Origin: Lachnospiraceae bacterium
GTDB taxonomy: Bacteria; Bacillota; Clostridia; Lachnospirales; Lachnospiraceae
Assembly (NCBI GenBank): GCA_021205045.1
Contig: JAJPYH010000064.1
Span: 1-13,979 of the forward strand
Direction of reading: 5' to 3'
DNA length: 13,979 nt
The position numbers and the translations under genes are program-made. Shown here in pieces: positions 8,401 through 13,979 of this stretch. The notes under the pieces are model-generated. The model was not told the origin of the DNA. It was given only the letters and a program-made list of their open reading frames with translations, and did not search any database. Each line of letters begins with the position of its first letter. The stretch's first letter is position 1.

Positions 8401-9024
8401 GAGCCGGAGGGCCGGTTTTCCATTCAGGTAAAGGTCCATGTGGCGGAGCTTCGCTGCGCCCTGCCCCGGTTTGGGTTGCATTTGAGTCTGCCGGGAGAAT
8501 TTACGCAGGCTTCTTATTACGGATATGGGCCCGGTGAGAGCTATATTGATAAGAGGCAGGCCTGCTATAAGTCGCTGTTTTCTGCGGGGGTGGCAGATTT
8601 ATTTACGGATTATATTGTGCCTCAGGAGAGCGGCTCCAGGTATGACTGCGAGTATGTGGAGCTGTCTGACCGCGAGAATATGGCTTTGGCTGATGGAATG
8701 GACAGGTTTAAGACCGTAGATGGATATGAGTCTGCAAACAGGTATGAGACTGCAGACGGGCATGAGAGGACAGGCTCGCTTGAAATCACAGGCAGCCCCG
8801 CCTTTTCCTTCCAGGCTCTTTTGCATACGACGGAGGAGCTGGCCAGGTGCACTCACCGGGAGCAGCTGGTGAAATCAGGCAACACGGAGCTTTATCTGGA
8901 CTATCGGCAAAACGGCATCGGCTCGGAGAGCTGCGGTCCGCAGATGCAGGCTCAGTATGAGTTCAGTGAGCGGGAATTTGAGGCGGAGTGGAGCCTCACC
9001 TATAAAAAGCCGGGGAGAGCATGA
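5494..9024 (+). CDS. lacZ: Beta-galactosidase, glycoside hydrolase family 2 (LacZ type)
   Basis: Hydrolyses terminal beta-galactosides such as lactose; no signal peptide, so cytoplasmic. Domain order follows LacZ: sugar-binding N-terminal domain (VPGCWQMQGYDSPQYVN, PPFVPDDTPVGVYRR), Ig-like domain, TIM barrel from about 365 (NRHDF; IWSLGNESG with acid/base Glu513; LCEYSHAMGNGPG with nucleophile Glu584), a fourth Ig-like domain, and a Bgal_small_N domain from about 867 with FRAPTDND near 905. At 1176 residues it exceeds E. coli LacZ (1023). The excess sits in three low-complexity repeat inserts at about 260-316, 775-857 and 1070-1099, which total about 165 residues. GAGGAG (5481-5486) lies seven bases before the ATG. 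The next gene, 189 bases on, is a putative glycosidase and probably shares the operon. Family assignment is very secure; the natural substrate may be a beta-galactoside other than lactose. Confidence 0.95.
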   Translation: MNSEKNIFPEITEEKFHEAFDRIHVGTEEGRNYFIPFAPGEDAFGKRETSSRFQLLSGTWDFCYLKSYQELCDLTEEALWEKSGQIRVPGCWQMQGYDSPQYVNSRYPIAFDPPFVPDDTPVGVYRRSFSLRMEEGRDYYLGLEGVDSCFYLYVNGQFVGYSQVSHNMSEFDLTPVLQDGENTILIAVLKWCSGTYLECQDKWRLSGIFRDVYLLERPRESVNSYHVHTELNAAFTPAKVLIELKGTPGLRGEIVWGGSAEAVNTEVTGPEVRNAGAISSEIVNSGGMGSEVKNAGAISSEAVSSGVIDPEVTDPETGHFHFALDKDGAGEIIISLDSPDLWSAEHPNLYGLRISTPWEIIGERVGIRSVCVRKNRFLVNGKAVRFKGVNRHDFSAENGAAVTREEMWNDLCLMKQLNINAVRTSHYPNAPEFAQMCDQTGIYLLEEADIETHGSASASLCYLEPEGLKMGKQGMGMVVSMPEFKEQLKDRVRGMILRDFNRPSVLIWSLGNESGYSKYVKEAGEEAMSLDPDRPLHYESVRWRYDRPEVEDIFTMVSRMYPPLEWMKDYAGSEGLKRPMVLCEYSHAMGNGPGDLEDYWQIIYSNDCFMGGFVWEWADHGIRTGETEVHGPAYAYGGDFGEDVHDGNFCIDAMVGPKREVSSSSLEVRNVYRPVRVRMIDPSQGVFEFYNTMDFTEMSEWLRCCYTVEEFGRPVAQGEVDLTLLPGKKKLVTIPKLAAMDGQSLYVKFDFIYKKDANGHKAGENAGFEQIILKKTAMYGEQSGLAKAEVCGEQSGLEKTAMYGECTAWTDLSADSGAVTQKADAGTESFGNASGAERLGIVAEAGNLPRSAERPMPLKVTESTRQIQVEGEDFSYVISRRSGLPESIRQSGRELLMAPMNYENFRAPTDNDKRRVDRGKRFYLDKLTPKHYDTAIAQKEDGKVCVETSLALGYAVLPQIFRLKTTVTVEPEGRFSIQVKVHVAELRCALPRFGLHLSLPGEFTQASYYGYGPGESYIDKRQACYKSLFSAGVADLFTDYIVPQESGSRYDCEYVELSDRENMALADGMDRFKTVDGYESANRYETADGHERTGSLEITGSPAFSFQALLHTTEELARCTHREQLVKSGNTELYLDYRQNGIGSESCGPQMQAQYEFSEREFEAEWSLTYKKPGRA
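6271..6430 (+). repeat. In-frame 60-base tandem repeat, beta-galactosidase insert 1
   Basis: Units at 6301-6360 and 6361-6420 match at 45 of 60 positions. A half unit precedes (6271-6300), and the first ten bases of a further unit follow (6421-6430). The encoded units read roughly PEVRNAGAISSEIVNSGGMG and SEVKNAGAISSEAVSSGVID. Many differences are third-position changes, which suggests the duplication is old and has diverged under selection for the frame. It lies in the Ig-like domain before the TIM barrel. Confidence 0.9.
7816..7911 (+). repeat. In-frame 36-base tandem repeat, beta-galactosidase insert 2
   Basis: Three units start at 7816, 7852 and 7888. They encode KTAMYGEQSGLA, KAEVCGEQSGLE and the start of a third, KTAMYGEC. 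Units one and three share an exact AAGACGGCGATGTACGGGGA. A Ser/Ala/Gly-rich, non-repetitive stretch continues to about residue 857, between the fourth domain and Bgal_small_N. Confidence 0.9.
8701..8772 (+). repeat. In-frame 18-base tandem repeat, beta-galactosidase insert 3
   Basis: Four 18-base units start at 8701, 8719, 8737 and 8755. They encode DRFKTV, DGYESA, NRYETA and DGHERT. The second and third share TATGAG and end in CTGCA. The insert lies inside the Bgal_small_N domain, after YVELSDRENMALADG. Confidence 0.8.
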
Positions 9025-9067
9025 TAAAATCAGACAGGCTTTTGCCAGAGCAGCAGACAATTTCCCT

Positions 9068-9230
9068 GACTGGAAGCGAAAGCGGGAGAAAATGGGAATC
9101 TGATCTGAGTGACTGGGAGAAACTGAAAAGATCATGAAGGCTGATCCGGGCCCGAAGAGAAGCTGAAGGATCGAGAAGGCAAATTTGGGTGACAAGGAGG
9201 AACGGAAAAGATCATGAAGGAAATGATGCA
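9068..9230 (+). repeat. Tandem repeat of about 40 bases ahead of the second glycosidase gene
   Basis: Units start near 9068, 9111, 9151 and 9191. The 9109-9140 and 9189-9220 segments match at 28 of 32 positions and lie exactly 80 bases apart; both end AAAAGATCATGAAGG. The third unit (9151) is a shifted, decayed copy (AGCTGAAGGATCGAGAAGG). The final unit supplies the ribosome binding site AAGGAGG (9194-9200) and the ATG of the downstream gene. The earlier copy gives a decoy ATG at 9134 that opens only ten codons. Confidence 0.75.
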
Positions 9231-11241
9231 GGTCAGTGTGGGCAAAGTAACACTGAAATTTGATCAGGAGACTCTGCTTTACATTATAGAGGCAGCGGGA
9301 CATGTCTGGCGGCAGGCTTCCTCCTTTTGTCCTCATTTTTGCTTAAAAGATGGCGGCGAGCTTGTGTTTTGGAGCGCTGACGTCGTCAGGCATGAATATC
9401 ACAAAAGCGGCGTGGGGGAGGGGATTCTTTCTCATTATGAGTGGTGCACCGGTCATTTCCCTGCAAATGATGGAGAGGGCGGTGCTGCAGACGGTGGGAA
9501 TGCTGCTGCTCATGCCGTTAGTCAGCCGACATGTGTAAGCGACGCTGAGGACAGTGAGAATGCTGACTGTGAGGGATGCATCTCTTTGCCTCGGGAGCGG
9601 AATTTTTCTGTGGAAACCCTGGTCTGGATAGAGTATGCCACAGAGGCCGTTCATTTTGAACTGATTCCCGGGGAGGGAGAGCTTTCCTTCACATGGGTGT
9701 ACTGGCCGGGATATTTTTCCTTTGAAAAAAATCAGCCGGACGCTTATACGGTGATGCCGGTGCTGCAGGGTCTTCTGATCCCCAACACCTGGGAAAATGA
9801 GGTGAGAAAGCTGCCCTTTGACGGACAGTTTTGCTCCGCCGGGGCCTATATGCCCTGGTTTGGGCAGGTGGAGGAAGGGAAGGGCTATATCGCCATCTGC
9901 GAGACTCCCTGGGACGCGGGATATTCCGTGGATCATCCGGCGGGAGGCCCCTATACCCATGTGGGCGCTTATTTTCTGCCAAGTCTGGGGGAGGTTTCCT
10001 ATCGGCGAAGCCTGCGGTATGTTTTCCTGGAAAGCTGCGATTACAATGACCTGTGCAAGGTTTACCGCAGCTATGCCGTGGAGACGGGGCTTTTGACCAC
10101 GCTGAGGGAGAAGGCGGCCCGCAATCCGCTGGTGGACGAGCCGATCGGTTCTGTGGTTGTTCACAAGGGCATCAAGAAGCACGTTTCTCCGGATTCTGCT
10201 TTTTATGACAGAGAGCATCCGGAAAACAATGACCTTGTCATTCCTTTCCATGCCCGTACCCGGGAGATTCTGCGCTACCATCAAAAGGGCGTCAGAAAGC
10301 TCTATCTCCATCTGGACGGCGGGGGCGCGCCGGGCTATGACAATCAGCACCCGGATTATCTGCCGGCCTGTCCCGAGGCCGGAGGCTGGGAGGGCTTCAA
10401 AGAGCTGTCCGATACCTTAAACGACTGCGGCTATCTGTTCGGCCTTCACGATCAGTACCGGGATTACTATACGGACGCGGCCACCTATGACCGGGAATAT
10501 GCCCTTCACGGGGCGGACGGCTCTGTTTTTGAAATGTGCCGCTGGGCCGGGGGCAGGCAGAATTATCTCTGCGCCACTCAGGCACCTTACTATGTGAAGC
10601 GCAATTTTGAGGAGGTGCTGCGTCATGGCATCCGTTTGCAGGCCTCCTATCTGGATGTGTTCACCTGCAACGAACCGGACGAGTGCGCCCACCCGCGCCA
10701 CAGAATGACCCGGAAGGAGTGTCTGGAGTACCGCAACGCCTGTTTTTCTTATCTTTGGTCGAAGGGAATCCTTCCCAGCAGCGAGGAGTGCGCGGACTGG
10801 GCCATGAGGGAGCTGGTATTCTGCCATTACGGCCCCTATGATTTTATGCTGCAAAAGCCGGGTTCTCCCAGGCGGGGTGTGCCGGTGCCGTTATTTAATC
10901 TGGTATATCATGACTGCATGATTTTGCCCTGGTTTATGGACAGGCAGCCGGAGGGGGAGGATTACATGCTCTATGCCCTGCTCAACGGCGGCGCGGCTTA
11001 TCTGGACCGGGATGGGGCCTATCCTGACACCGACGGCGCCTTCGACAGCGAGGCGGAGAGAAAGCTTTCCGAGGAGATTGAGAGATGCGCGGTGGTGAGC
11101 GGCCTGCAGGAGCGGGTGGCTAAATGCGAGATGGTGCGGCATGAGTTTCTGGATGGACGATGTGACAGACAGCGGACGCGATTCTCGGACGGGACCACTG
11201 TGACGGTTGATTTCAGGACAGGGGAATACGAAATCGGGTGA
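9214..11241 (+). CDS. Putative glycoside hydrolase, DUF5696-like (TIM-barrel type)
   Basis: The 675-residue protein has no signal peptide, so it should act in the cytoplasm. An N-terminal beta-rich region (about 1-290) precedes a likely TIM barrel (about 300-590) with conserved-looking blocks KLYLHLDGGG, YDNQHPDYLPACPEAGGWEG and LFGLHDQYRDYY. ASYLDVF (Asp481) and PSSEE (Glu524) fit a nucleophile and acid/base pair like that of GH101/GH129-type alpha-N-acetylgalactosaminidases; this is inference, as no substrate can be read from the sequence. The end (about 590-675) is a small beta domain. An acidic low-complexity insert sits at about 85-125. AAGGAGG lies 13 bases before ATG 9214, longer than usual; no better start is seen. 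It follows the beta-galactosidase by 189 bases and probably works on the same imported glycan. Confidence 0.7.
   Translation: MKEMMQVSVGKVTLKFDQETLLYIIEAAGHVWRQASSFCPHFCLKDGGELVFWSADVVRHEYHKSGVGEGILSHYEWCTGHFPANDGEGGAADGGNAAAHAVSQPTCVSDAEDSENADCEGCISLPRERNFSVETLVWIEYATEAVHFELIPGEGELSFTWVYWPGYFSFEKNQPDAYTVMPVLQGLLIPNTWENEVRKLPFDGQFCSAGAYMPWFGQVEEGKGYIAICETPWDAGYSVDHPAGGPYTHVGAYFLPSLGEVSYRRSLRYVFLESCDYNDLCKVYRSYAVETGLLTTLREKAARNPLVDEPIGSVVVHKGIKKHVSPDSAFYDREHPENNDLVIPFHARTREILRYHQKGVRKLYLHLDGGGAPGYDNQHPDYLPACPEAGGWEGFKELSDTLNDCGYLFGLHDQYRDYYTDAATYDREYALHGADGSVFEMCRWAGGRQNYLCATQAPYYVKRNFEEVLRHGIRLQASYLDVFTCNEPDECAHPRHRMTRKECLEYRNACFSYLWSKGILPSSEECADWAMRELVFCHYGPYDFMLQKPGSPRRGVPVPLFNLVYHDCMILPWFMDRQPEGEDYMLYALLNGGAAYLDRDGAYPDTDGAFDSEAERKLSEEIERCAVVSGLQERVAKCEMVRHEFLDGRCDRQRTRFSDGTTVTVDFRTGEYEIG
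9484..9565 (+). repeat. Weak 60-base-spaced repeat in the putative glycosidase gene
   Basis: Segments 9484-9505 and 9544-9565 match at 18 of 22 positions (both start GCTG and end GAATGCTG). They are spaced 60 bases apart, so they stay in frame. They lie in an Asp/Glu/Ala/Asn-rich insert between two otherwise normal beta segments. The repeat is weaker than those in the beta-galactosidase gene. Confidence 0.5.
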
Positions 11242-11242
11242 G

Positions 11243-11329
11243 AAAAGGCTGCTGCAGGTGACGAATTTTTTCAAAAAAGGCTGTTGCCGCAGGCAATGAG
11301 TTATTCACCTGCGGCAGCAGCTTTATTTC
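11243..11329. terminator. Bidirectional intrinsic terminator between convergent genes
   Basis: GCTGTTGCCGCAGG (11280-11293) pairs with CCTGCGGCAGCAGC (11308-11321), 14 pairs with one G-U, around a 14-base loop. The left side carries AAAAAA (11273-11278), which is a T6 tract for the - strand gene; the right side has TTTATTT for the + strand. A second possible left arm, GCTGCTGCAGGTGA (11248-11261), can also pair with 11305-11321 with a three-base bulge, so two stems compete. The two left arms belong to a decayed direct repeat of about 32 bases. Confidence 0.85.
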
Positions 11330-11386
11330 TATACAGGAATTTCAGTTTTTACATCCTTATGAGGCTGGTGCCGGGTTTTGCGTCGG

Positions 11387-12907
11387 TTAATGGTTTTTAA
11401 ACCATTCCTCGGCAACGTTCTTAATGACCTGATGACGGCTTTTCTGCCCGGACGTATTTGCCAGCACTTTATCCATGATTCTGGTTAGCTGATCTTCACT
11501 TTTAATCTGAACCAGGGTATTATGCTCATCCAGCATATATAAGCCTTCTGGAAGCTCATTCAGTGAACTCAGACGGTAAGCGTCTCCTGTGGCTGCGTCG
11601 GTGAATGCGGCCCGGTGTGCAGTCATTTCCTGATCGGTTTCCTGCTGGGTGGTTTCCTGCTGGCCGACTTCTTGGGGATTGACCCTTTGCTGGCTGGATT
11701 TCTGCCGGTCCTGCACGCCCAGCCCCACGGAATGGGGATAAGGGGTAAGGATGACCCGTTTGGTATTGGCGACCTCCTGAGGTGTGAAGAAATGACTGTG
11801 ATCGGAATGAATGGAATATACCACCGTTGTCTCGGCGGAATCCCCCAGAGGACTCATTTCGGCTTTTCCATCTCTGATATTATTATCACCTGTCATATCC
11901 ACTTTCTTATGGGTGCCTGTTTCGGAGCCAAATCCGGGAACAGGGTCAAACTGGGTGACATCAAACTTGACAAAATCCTGAAGCAGCGGAATATTGTCCT
12001 GCGCCCACTTTTTGATCATCATGGCACCTTCCATACACGCCACTCCGCCCCGGCTGTGACCGCGGATGCGCAGCCAGATGACATGAGGATTGTTGATCCA
12101 TGCAGGGGACATCATCGTGTGCTGAATATAATCTACACCCATCTGCATAATATATTCCCTGAGGTTTTCAATGCTGTAGTCTCCGCTGTTGCTCATGCCT
12201 CCCAGCCCCAGCGGCCCCGCCATGGTAATACGGGTTTTGTCATTTTTATTCAGGGATACGGCTTTCCGGATGTGTTTTCTTTTTTTGCCGGATACCCTTT
12301 GGGCTTTACCATATCTTCTGGCGATATTCTCATTGTGAGTATACTCTATCTGGCCGGGGGCAGCAGCCTGCCTCAGCAAGTCCTGCTTATCCTGAGCACT
12401 CGTTATTGCGCTGTTCAGAACCTCTTTTTTTAATTTTTTAGCACTCTTTACCCCGGGCATCCATCCAAAAATTTTGTTATACCAGTGTACGTTCGTGTTT
12501 ACCAGATAATCTTCTACATCGCGCTTTCCCTTTACGCCATGATGCTCGCTGCGAAATTGCTTAAAGCTCGATCCTGCTATGTCGAGTTCAAGAATATCAT
12601 TCCCTTCTGCAGCAAGCCTCGTTCCTCTGGAATGATGCAGTTTTGTTTTTCGCATGTCGATCTGCTCTTCACTACGGAGTGCATCAATGGCTTGATATGC
12701 CTCCTCGCCCATCACCTGCATCACCGCGTCCCGAACGCTCTTAATATGAAACTTCTGCATGTGTGCGTTGCGGGTATCCTGGCTTAAATACTGATCCGTC
12801 ATTTGAGGATGCACATAATATTTGCTGGCGTTAGCAGTCTCCTGTACCTGTCCTGTCAGCTGGCTTCTCTGCTGCCTTCTTGTCTCCAGATTCTGTCCAT
12901 TACACAT
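11387..12907 (-). CDS. Alpha/beta hydrolase (GHSRGG type), effector-like, function unknown
   Basis: The 506-residue protein has no signal peptide or membrane segment. Residues 1 to about 215 are helical and basic, with no family I recognise. An alpha/beta hydrolase core follows: nucleophile elbow RGHSRGGVA with Ser285, acid candidate Asp321 in QFDPVPG, and His367/370/372 in YSIHSDHSHFFTPQ as the catalytic base. This order resembles DUF2235/Tle1-type phospholipases and some bacterial effector hydrolases, but the resemblance is to the motifs only. A Gln-rich insert of five-residue units lies at about 400-426. The tail (about 427-506) is mixed alpha/beta with a KNVAEEWFKNH end. A GGAGG motif lies eight bases before the ATG and lies in the end of the upstream GNAT gene. 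By eye it is less GC-rich than the + strand genes, which would fit recent acquisition. Ester, lipid or peptide substrates are all possible. Confidence 0.65.
   Translation of the reverse strand: MCNGQNLETRRQQRSQLTGQVQETANASKYYVHPQMTDQYLSQDTRNAHMQKFHIKSVRDAVMQVMGEEAYQAIDALRSEEQIDMRKTKLHHSRGTRLAAEGNDILELDIAGSSFKQFRSEHHGVKGKRDVEDYLVNTNVHWYNKIFGWMPGVKSAKKLKKEVLNSAITSAQDKQDLLRQAAAPGQIEYTHNENIARRYGKAQRVSGKKRKHIRKAVSLNKNDKTRITMAGPLGLGGMSNSGDYSIENLREYIMQMGVDYIQHTMMSPAWINNPHVIWLRIRGHSRGGVACMEGAMMIKKWAQDNIPLLQDFVKFDVTQFDPVPGFGSETGTHKKVDMTGDNNIRDGKAEMSPLGDSAETTVVYSIHSDHSHFFTPQEVANTKRVILTPYPHSVGLGVQDRQKSSQQRVNPQEVGQQETTQQETDQEMTAHRAAFTDAATGDAYRLSSLNELPEGLYMLDEHNTLVQIKSEDQLTRIMDKVLANTSGQKSRHQVIKNVAEEWFKNH
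11633..11707 (-). repeat. In-frame 15-base tandem repeat in the hydrolase gene
   Basis: On the + strand, GGTTTCCTGCTG occurs at 11636 and exactly again at 11651. Decayed copies follow at 11666, 11681 and 11696, all 15 bases apart. The protein shows QETDQ, QETTQ, QEVGQ, QRVNP and QKSSQ in reverse order. The insert separates the catalytic core from the C-terminal region. Confidence 0.85.
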
Positions 12908-13827
12908 AAATTATTCCTCCCCCCCCCTTCTTCCTCTTCTGCCTCAGTGTCCTCTCCGCTATAGTAGCAGCATCTTCTCACTAAAAGAGGCTCCGCGTCC
13001 GGAAAGATCCCGCCGACCAGGGCTGCGGTCGCTTCGGAGCGGCAGACCACCCGCACATTTGTATCGGCTGTATAAATTTTCTTTGCGGCCCGGAGCGCAT
13101 AACGGATGAGGTCTATCAGAAGTGCCGGACGATTGCTTAAGGAGCGCAGCAGCACGACCTCCAGCGTGTCATTGCCCACATACTGTACCAGAAGGGCGCT
13201 CTCTATTTTGCTCCTGTTCTTTTCTGTGTACACGCAGCTTACAGAGGTTTCATACTCCTGCGTTAAGAGGGGGAGATCCTGCCAGACGCCGGGAAGCTCC
13301 AGCGCCGATTTCAGAAAACGGCTGAAATCGTCCTGAGAAACATCCTTAAGAGGAGTCGGAACTGCCGCAGGCTCTTTCTGAAATTCCTTCTTCCGGAATA
13401 GATCCCCCAGTTCTACAGTCAGGTCATACTTGTCAATCAAACCTATGCGGAACCCCCAGGCTTCCAGATATGCGCAGAGCAGATTGTATTCCTCTGGCAT
13501 CGGGACGTCGCATACCGCATACTCTACGCCGCTCTCATCCATCACGTCAAAAAATTGCTCCATCAGCCCGTCAGCCAGGTTTCGTCTGCGGTATTCCGGT
13601 GAGATAAAAAACCACAGAATTCTTGCCGTGATCATTTCTTCCCCTTCATCAGTGGTTCCCTCGTCTACGCTGAAGACGAGCGTTCCAGCCGGGATCTTTT
13701 CTTCGCCTTCCTCCCAGATCGCTCCAAGGGCGAATACGGAAGGATACCGCAGCGAAAGAAACTGCTCTTCGGGCATGAGCCTTTCAAAAGCCGATTGATT
13801 GGCTTCATTGACGCCTGTGATAATCAT
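12856..13827 (-). CDS. GNAT-family acetyltransferase, two-domain
   Basis: The 323-residue protein probably transfers an acetyl group from acetyl-CoA to an amine; the acceptor is unknown. The N-terminal half carries a GNAT-like fold with acetyl-CoA motif A around residues 71-92 (WFFISPEYRRRNLADGL), in a variant Arg-Arg-Arg-Asn-Leu-Ala form of the usual loop. Residues about 200-285 look like a second, degenerate GNAT-type half (ALLVQYVGNDTLEVVLL, then YALRAAKKIY). The last 25 residues or so are acidic and then Gly-rich. The stop position depends on the nine-G run: the natural end may lie just before the hydrolase start. AGGAGG lies ten bases before the ATG, and a good promoter is upstream. It is the first gene of a two-gene unit, so its product may modify the hydrolase or its target; that link is inference only. 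Confidence 0.75.
   Translation of the reverse strand: MIITGVNEANQSAFERLMPEEQFLSLRYPSVFALGAIWEEGEEKIPAGTLVFSVDEGTTDEGEEMITARILWFFISPEYRRRNLADGLMEQFFDVMDESGVEYAVCDVPMPEEYNLLCAYLEAWGFRIGLIDKYDLTVELGDLFRKKEFQKEPAAVPTPLKDVSQDDFSRFLKSALELPGVWQDLPLLTQEYETSVSCVYTEKNRSKIESALLVQYVGNDTLEVVLLRSLSNRPALLIDLIRYALRAAKKIYTADTNVRVVCRSEATAALVGGIFPDAEPLLVRRCCYYSGEDTEAEEEEGGGRNNLCVMDRIWRQEGSREAS
12919..12927 (-). repeat. Nine-G homopolymer at the GNAT/hydrolase junction
   Basis: The - strand reads nine G residues, then AGGAATAATTTATG. The run encodes Gly-Gly-Gly near the end of the GNAT protein and overlaps the ribosome binding site of the hydrolase. With nine G the GNAT frame overruns the hydrolase start by 52 bases. 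With ten G it would stop at 12913-12911, three bases before the ATG. With eight G it would stop at 12902-12900. Either a phase-variable tract or a base-count error would show this pattern. Confidence 0.8.
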
Positions 13828-13884
13828 ATGAACATTTCCTCCTGGTTCTTTGCAGATTTTGTGTGCCGTGTCTGTCTTTTGGCT

Positions 13885-13913
13885 TTATTGTACTAATTCG
13901 CTGGCGCGATGGC
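13885..13913 (-). promoter_or_regulatory. Sigma-A promoter for the GNAT/hydrolase unit
   Basis: On the - strand, TTGCCA (13913-13908) and TACAAT (13890-13885) are separated by exactly 17 bases; each differs from consensus at one position. Transcription would start near 13878, giving a leader of about 50 bases before ATG 13827. The palindrome ACCCGGGT (13915-13922) lies just upstream of the -35 box and might bind a regulator. I see nothing else clear in 13923-13979. Confidence 0.75.
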
Positions 13914-13979
13914 AAGACCCGGGTGGAAATTTTTTGATCTTTGACTCTGTCATATTTTGCCGCGATGCTTTTGAGCACC

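Noticed and set aside
9343..10350. Long open frame on the - strand (335 codons) inside the putative glycosidase gene
   Set aside because: Antisense to a coherent protein with recognisable motifs; its own translation shows no domain pattern.
11615..12433. Open frame on the + strand (272 codons) opposite the hydrolase gene
   Set aside because: The - strand reading has the GHSRGG hydrolase core and a ribosome binding site; the + reading is hydrophobic shadow sequence.

Overview
The window reads as a piece of a Clostridia genome, most likely a gut Lachnospiraceae. Support comes from strong AGGAGG-type ribosome binding sites, a lipoprotein solute-binding protein, a long cytoplasmic GH2 beta-galactosidase beside a DUF5696-like protein, and A-tract/hairpin/T-tract terminators. 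This placement is inference from gene content and style; no marker gene is present.

Layout on the + strand: (1) positions 1-43 look like the end of an insertion sequence, abutting a 5'-truncated HlyD/MacA-type adaptor (to 1112). (2) A MacB-like membrane protein with only two membrane segments (1224-2411). (3) A large lipoprotein, apparently a beta-rich (propeller-like) domain followed by a family 1 solute-binding domain (2639-5170). (4) A 323-base gap with several inverted repeats, a perfect 14-bp palindrome and an intrinsic terminator. (5) A GH2 beta-galactosidase (5494-9024), probably co-transcribed with a DUF5696-like putative glycoside hydrolase (9214-11241). A bidirectional terminator (about 11276-11329) separates this from a convergent - strand pair. 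That pair is a GNAT acetyltransferase (13827-12856, with a good sigma-A promoter) followed by an effector-like alpha/beta hydrolase (12907-11387). A nine-G run ends the first gene and forms part of the ribosome binding site of the second.

How the genes may work together: the adaptor and MacB-like protein look like two parts of one envelope complex whose ATPase is not in the window, and the lipoprotein may belong with them. The two glycosidases have no signal peptide, so they should act in the cytoplasm on imported oligosaccharides. The role of the GNAT/hydrolase pair is unknown.

The most unusual signal is shared by most of the window: degenerate short tandem repeats. Inside genes the periods are multiples of three (36, 60, 36, 18, 60 and 15 bases), so they form in-frame low-complexity inserts in four different proteins. 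Between genes the periods are about 35/70, 40 and 32 bases. In the beta-galactosidase, three such inserts account for about all of its excess length over E. coli LacZ.
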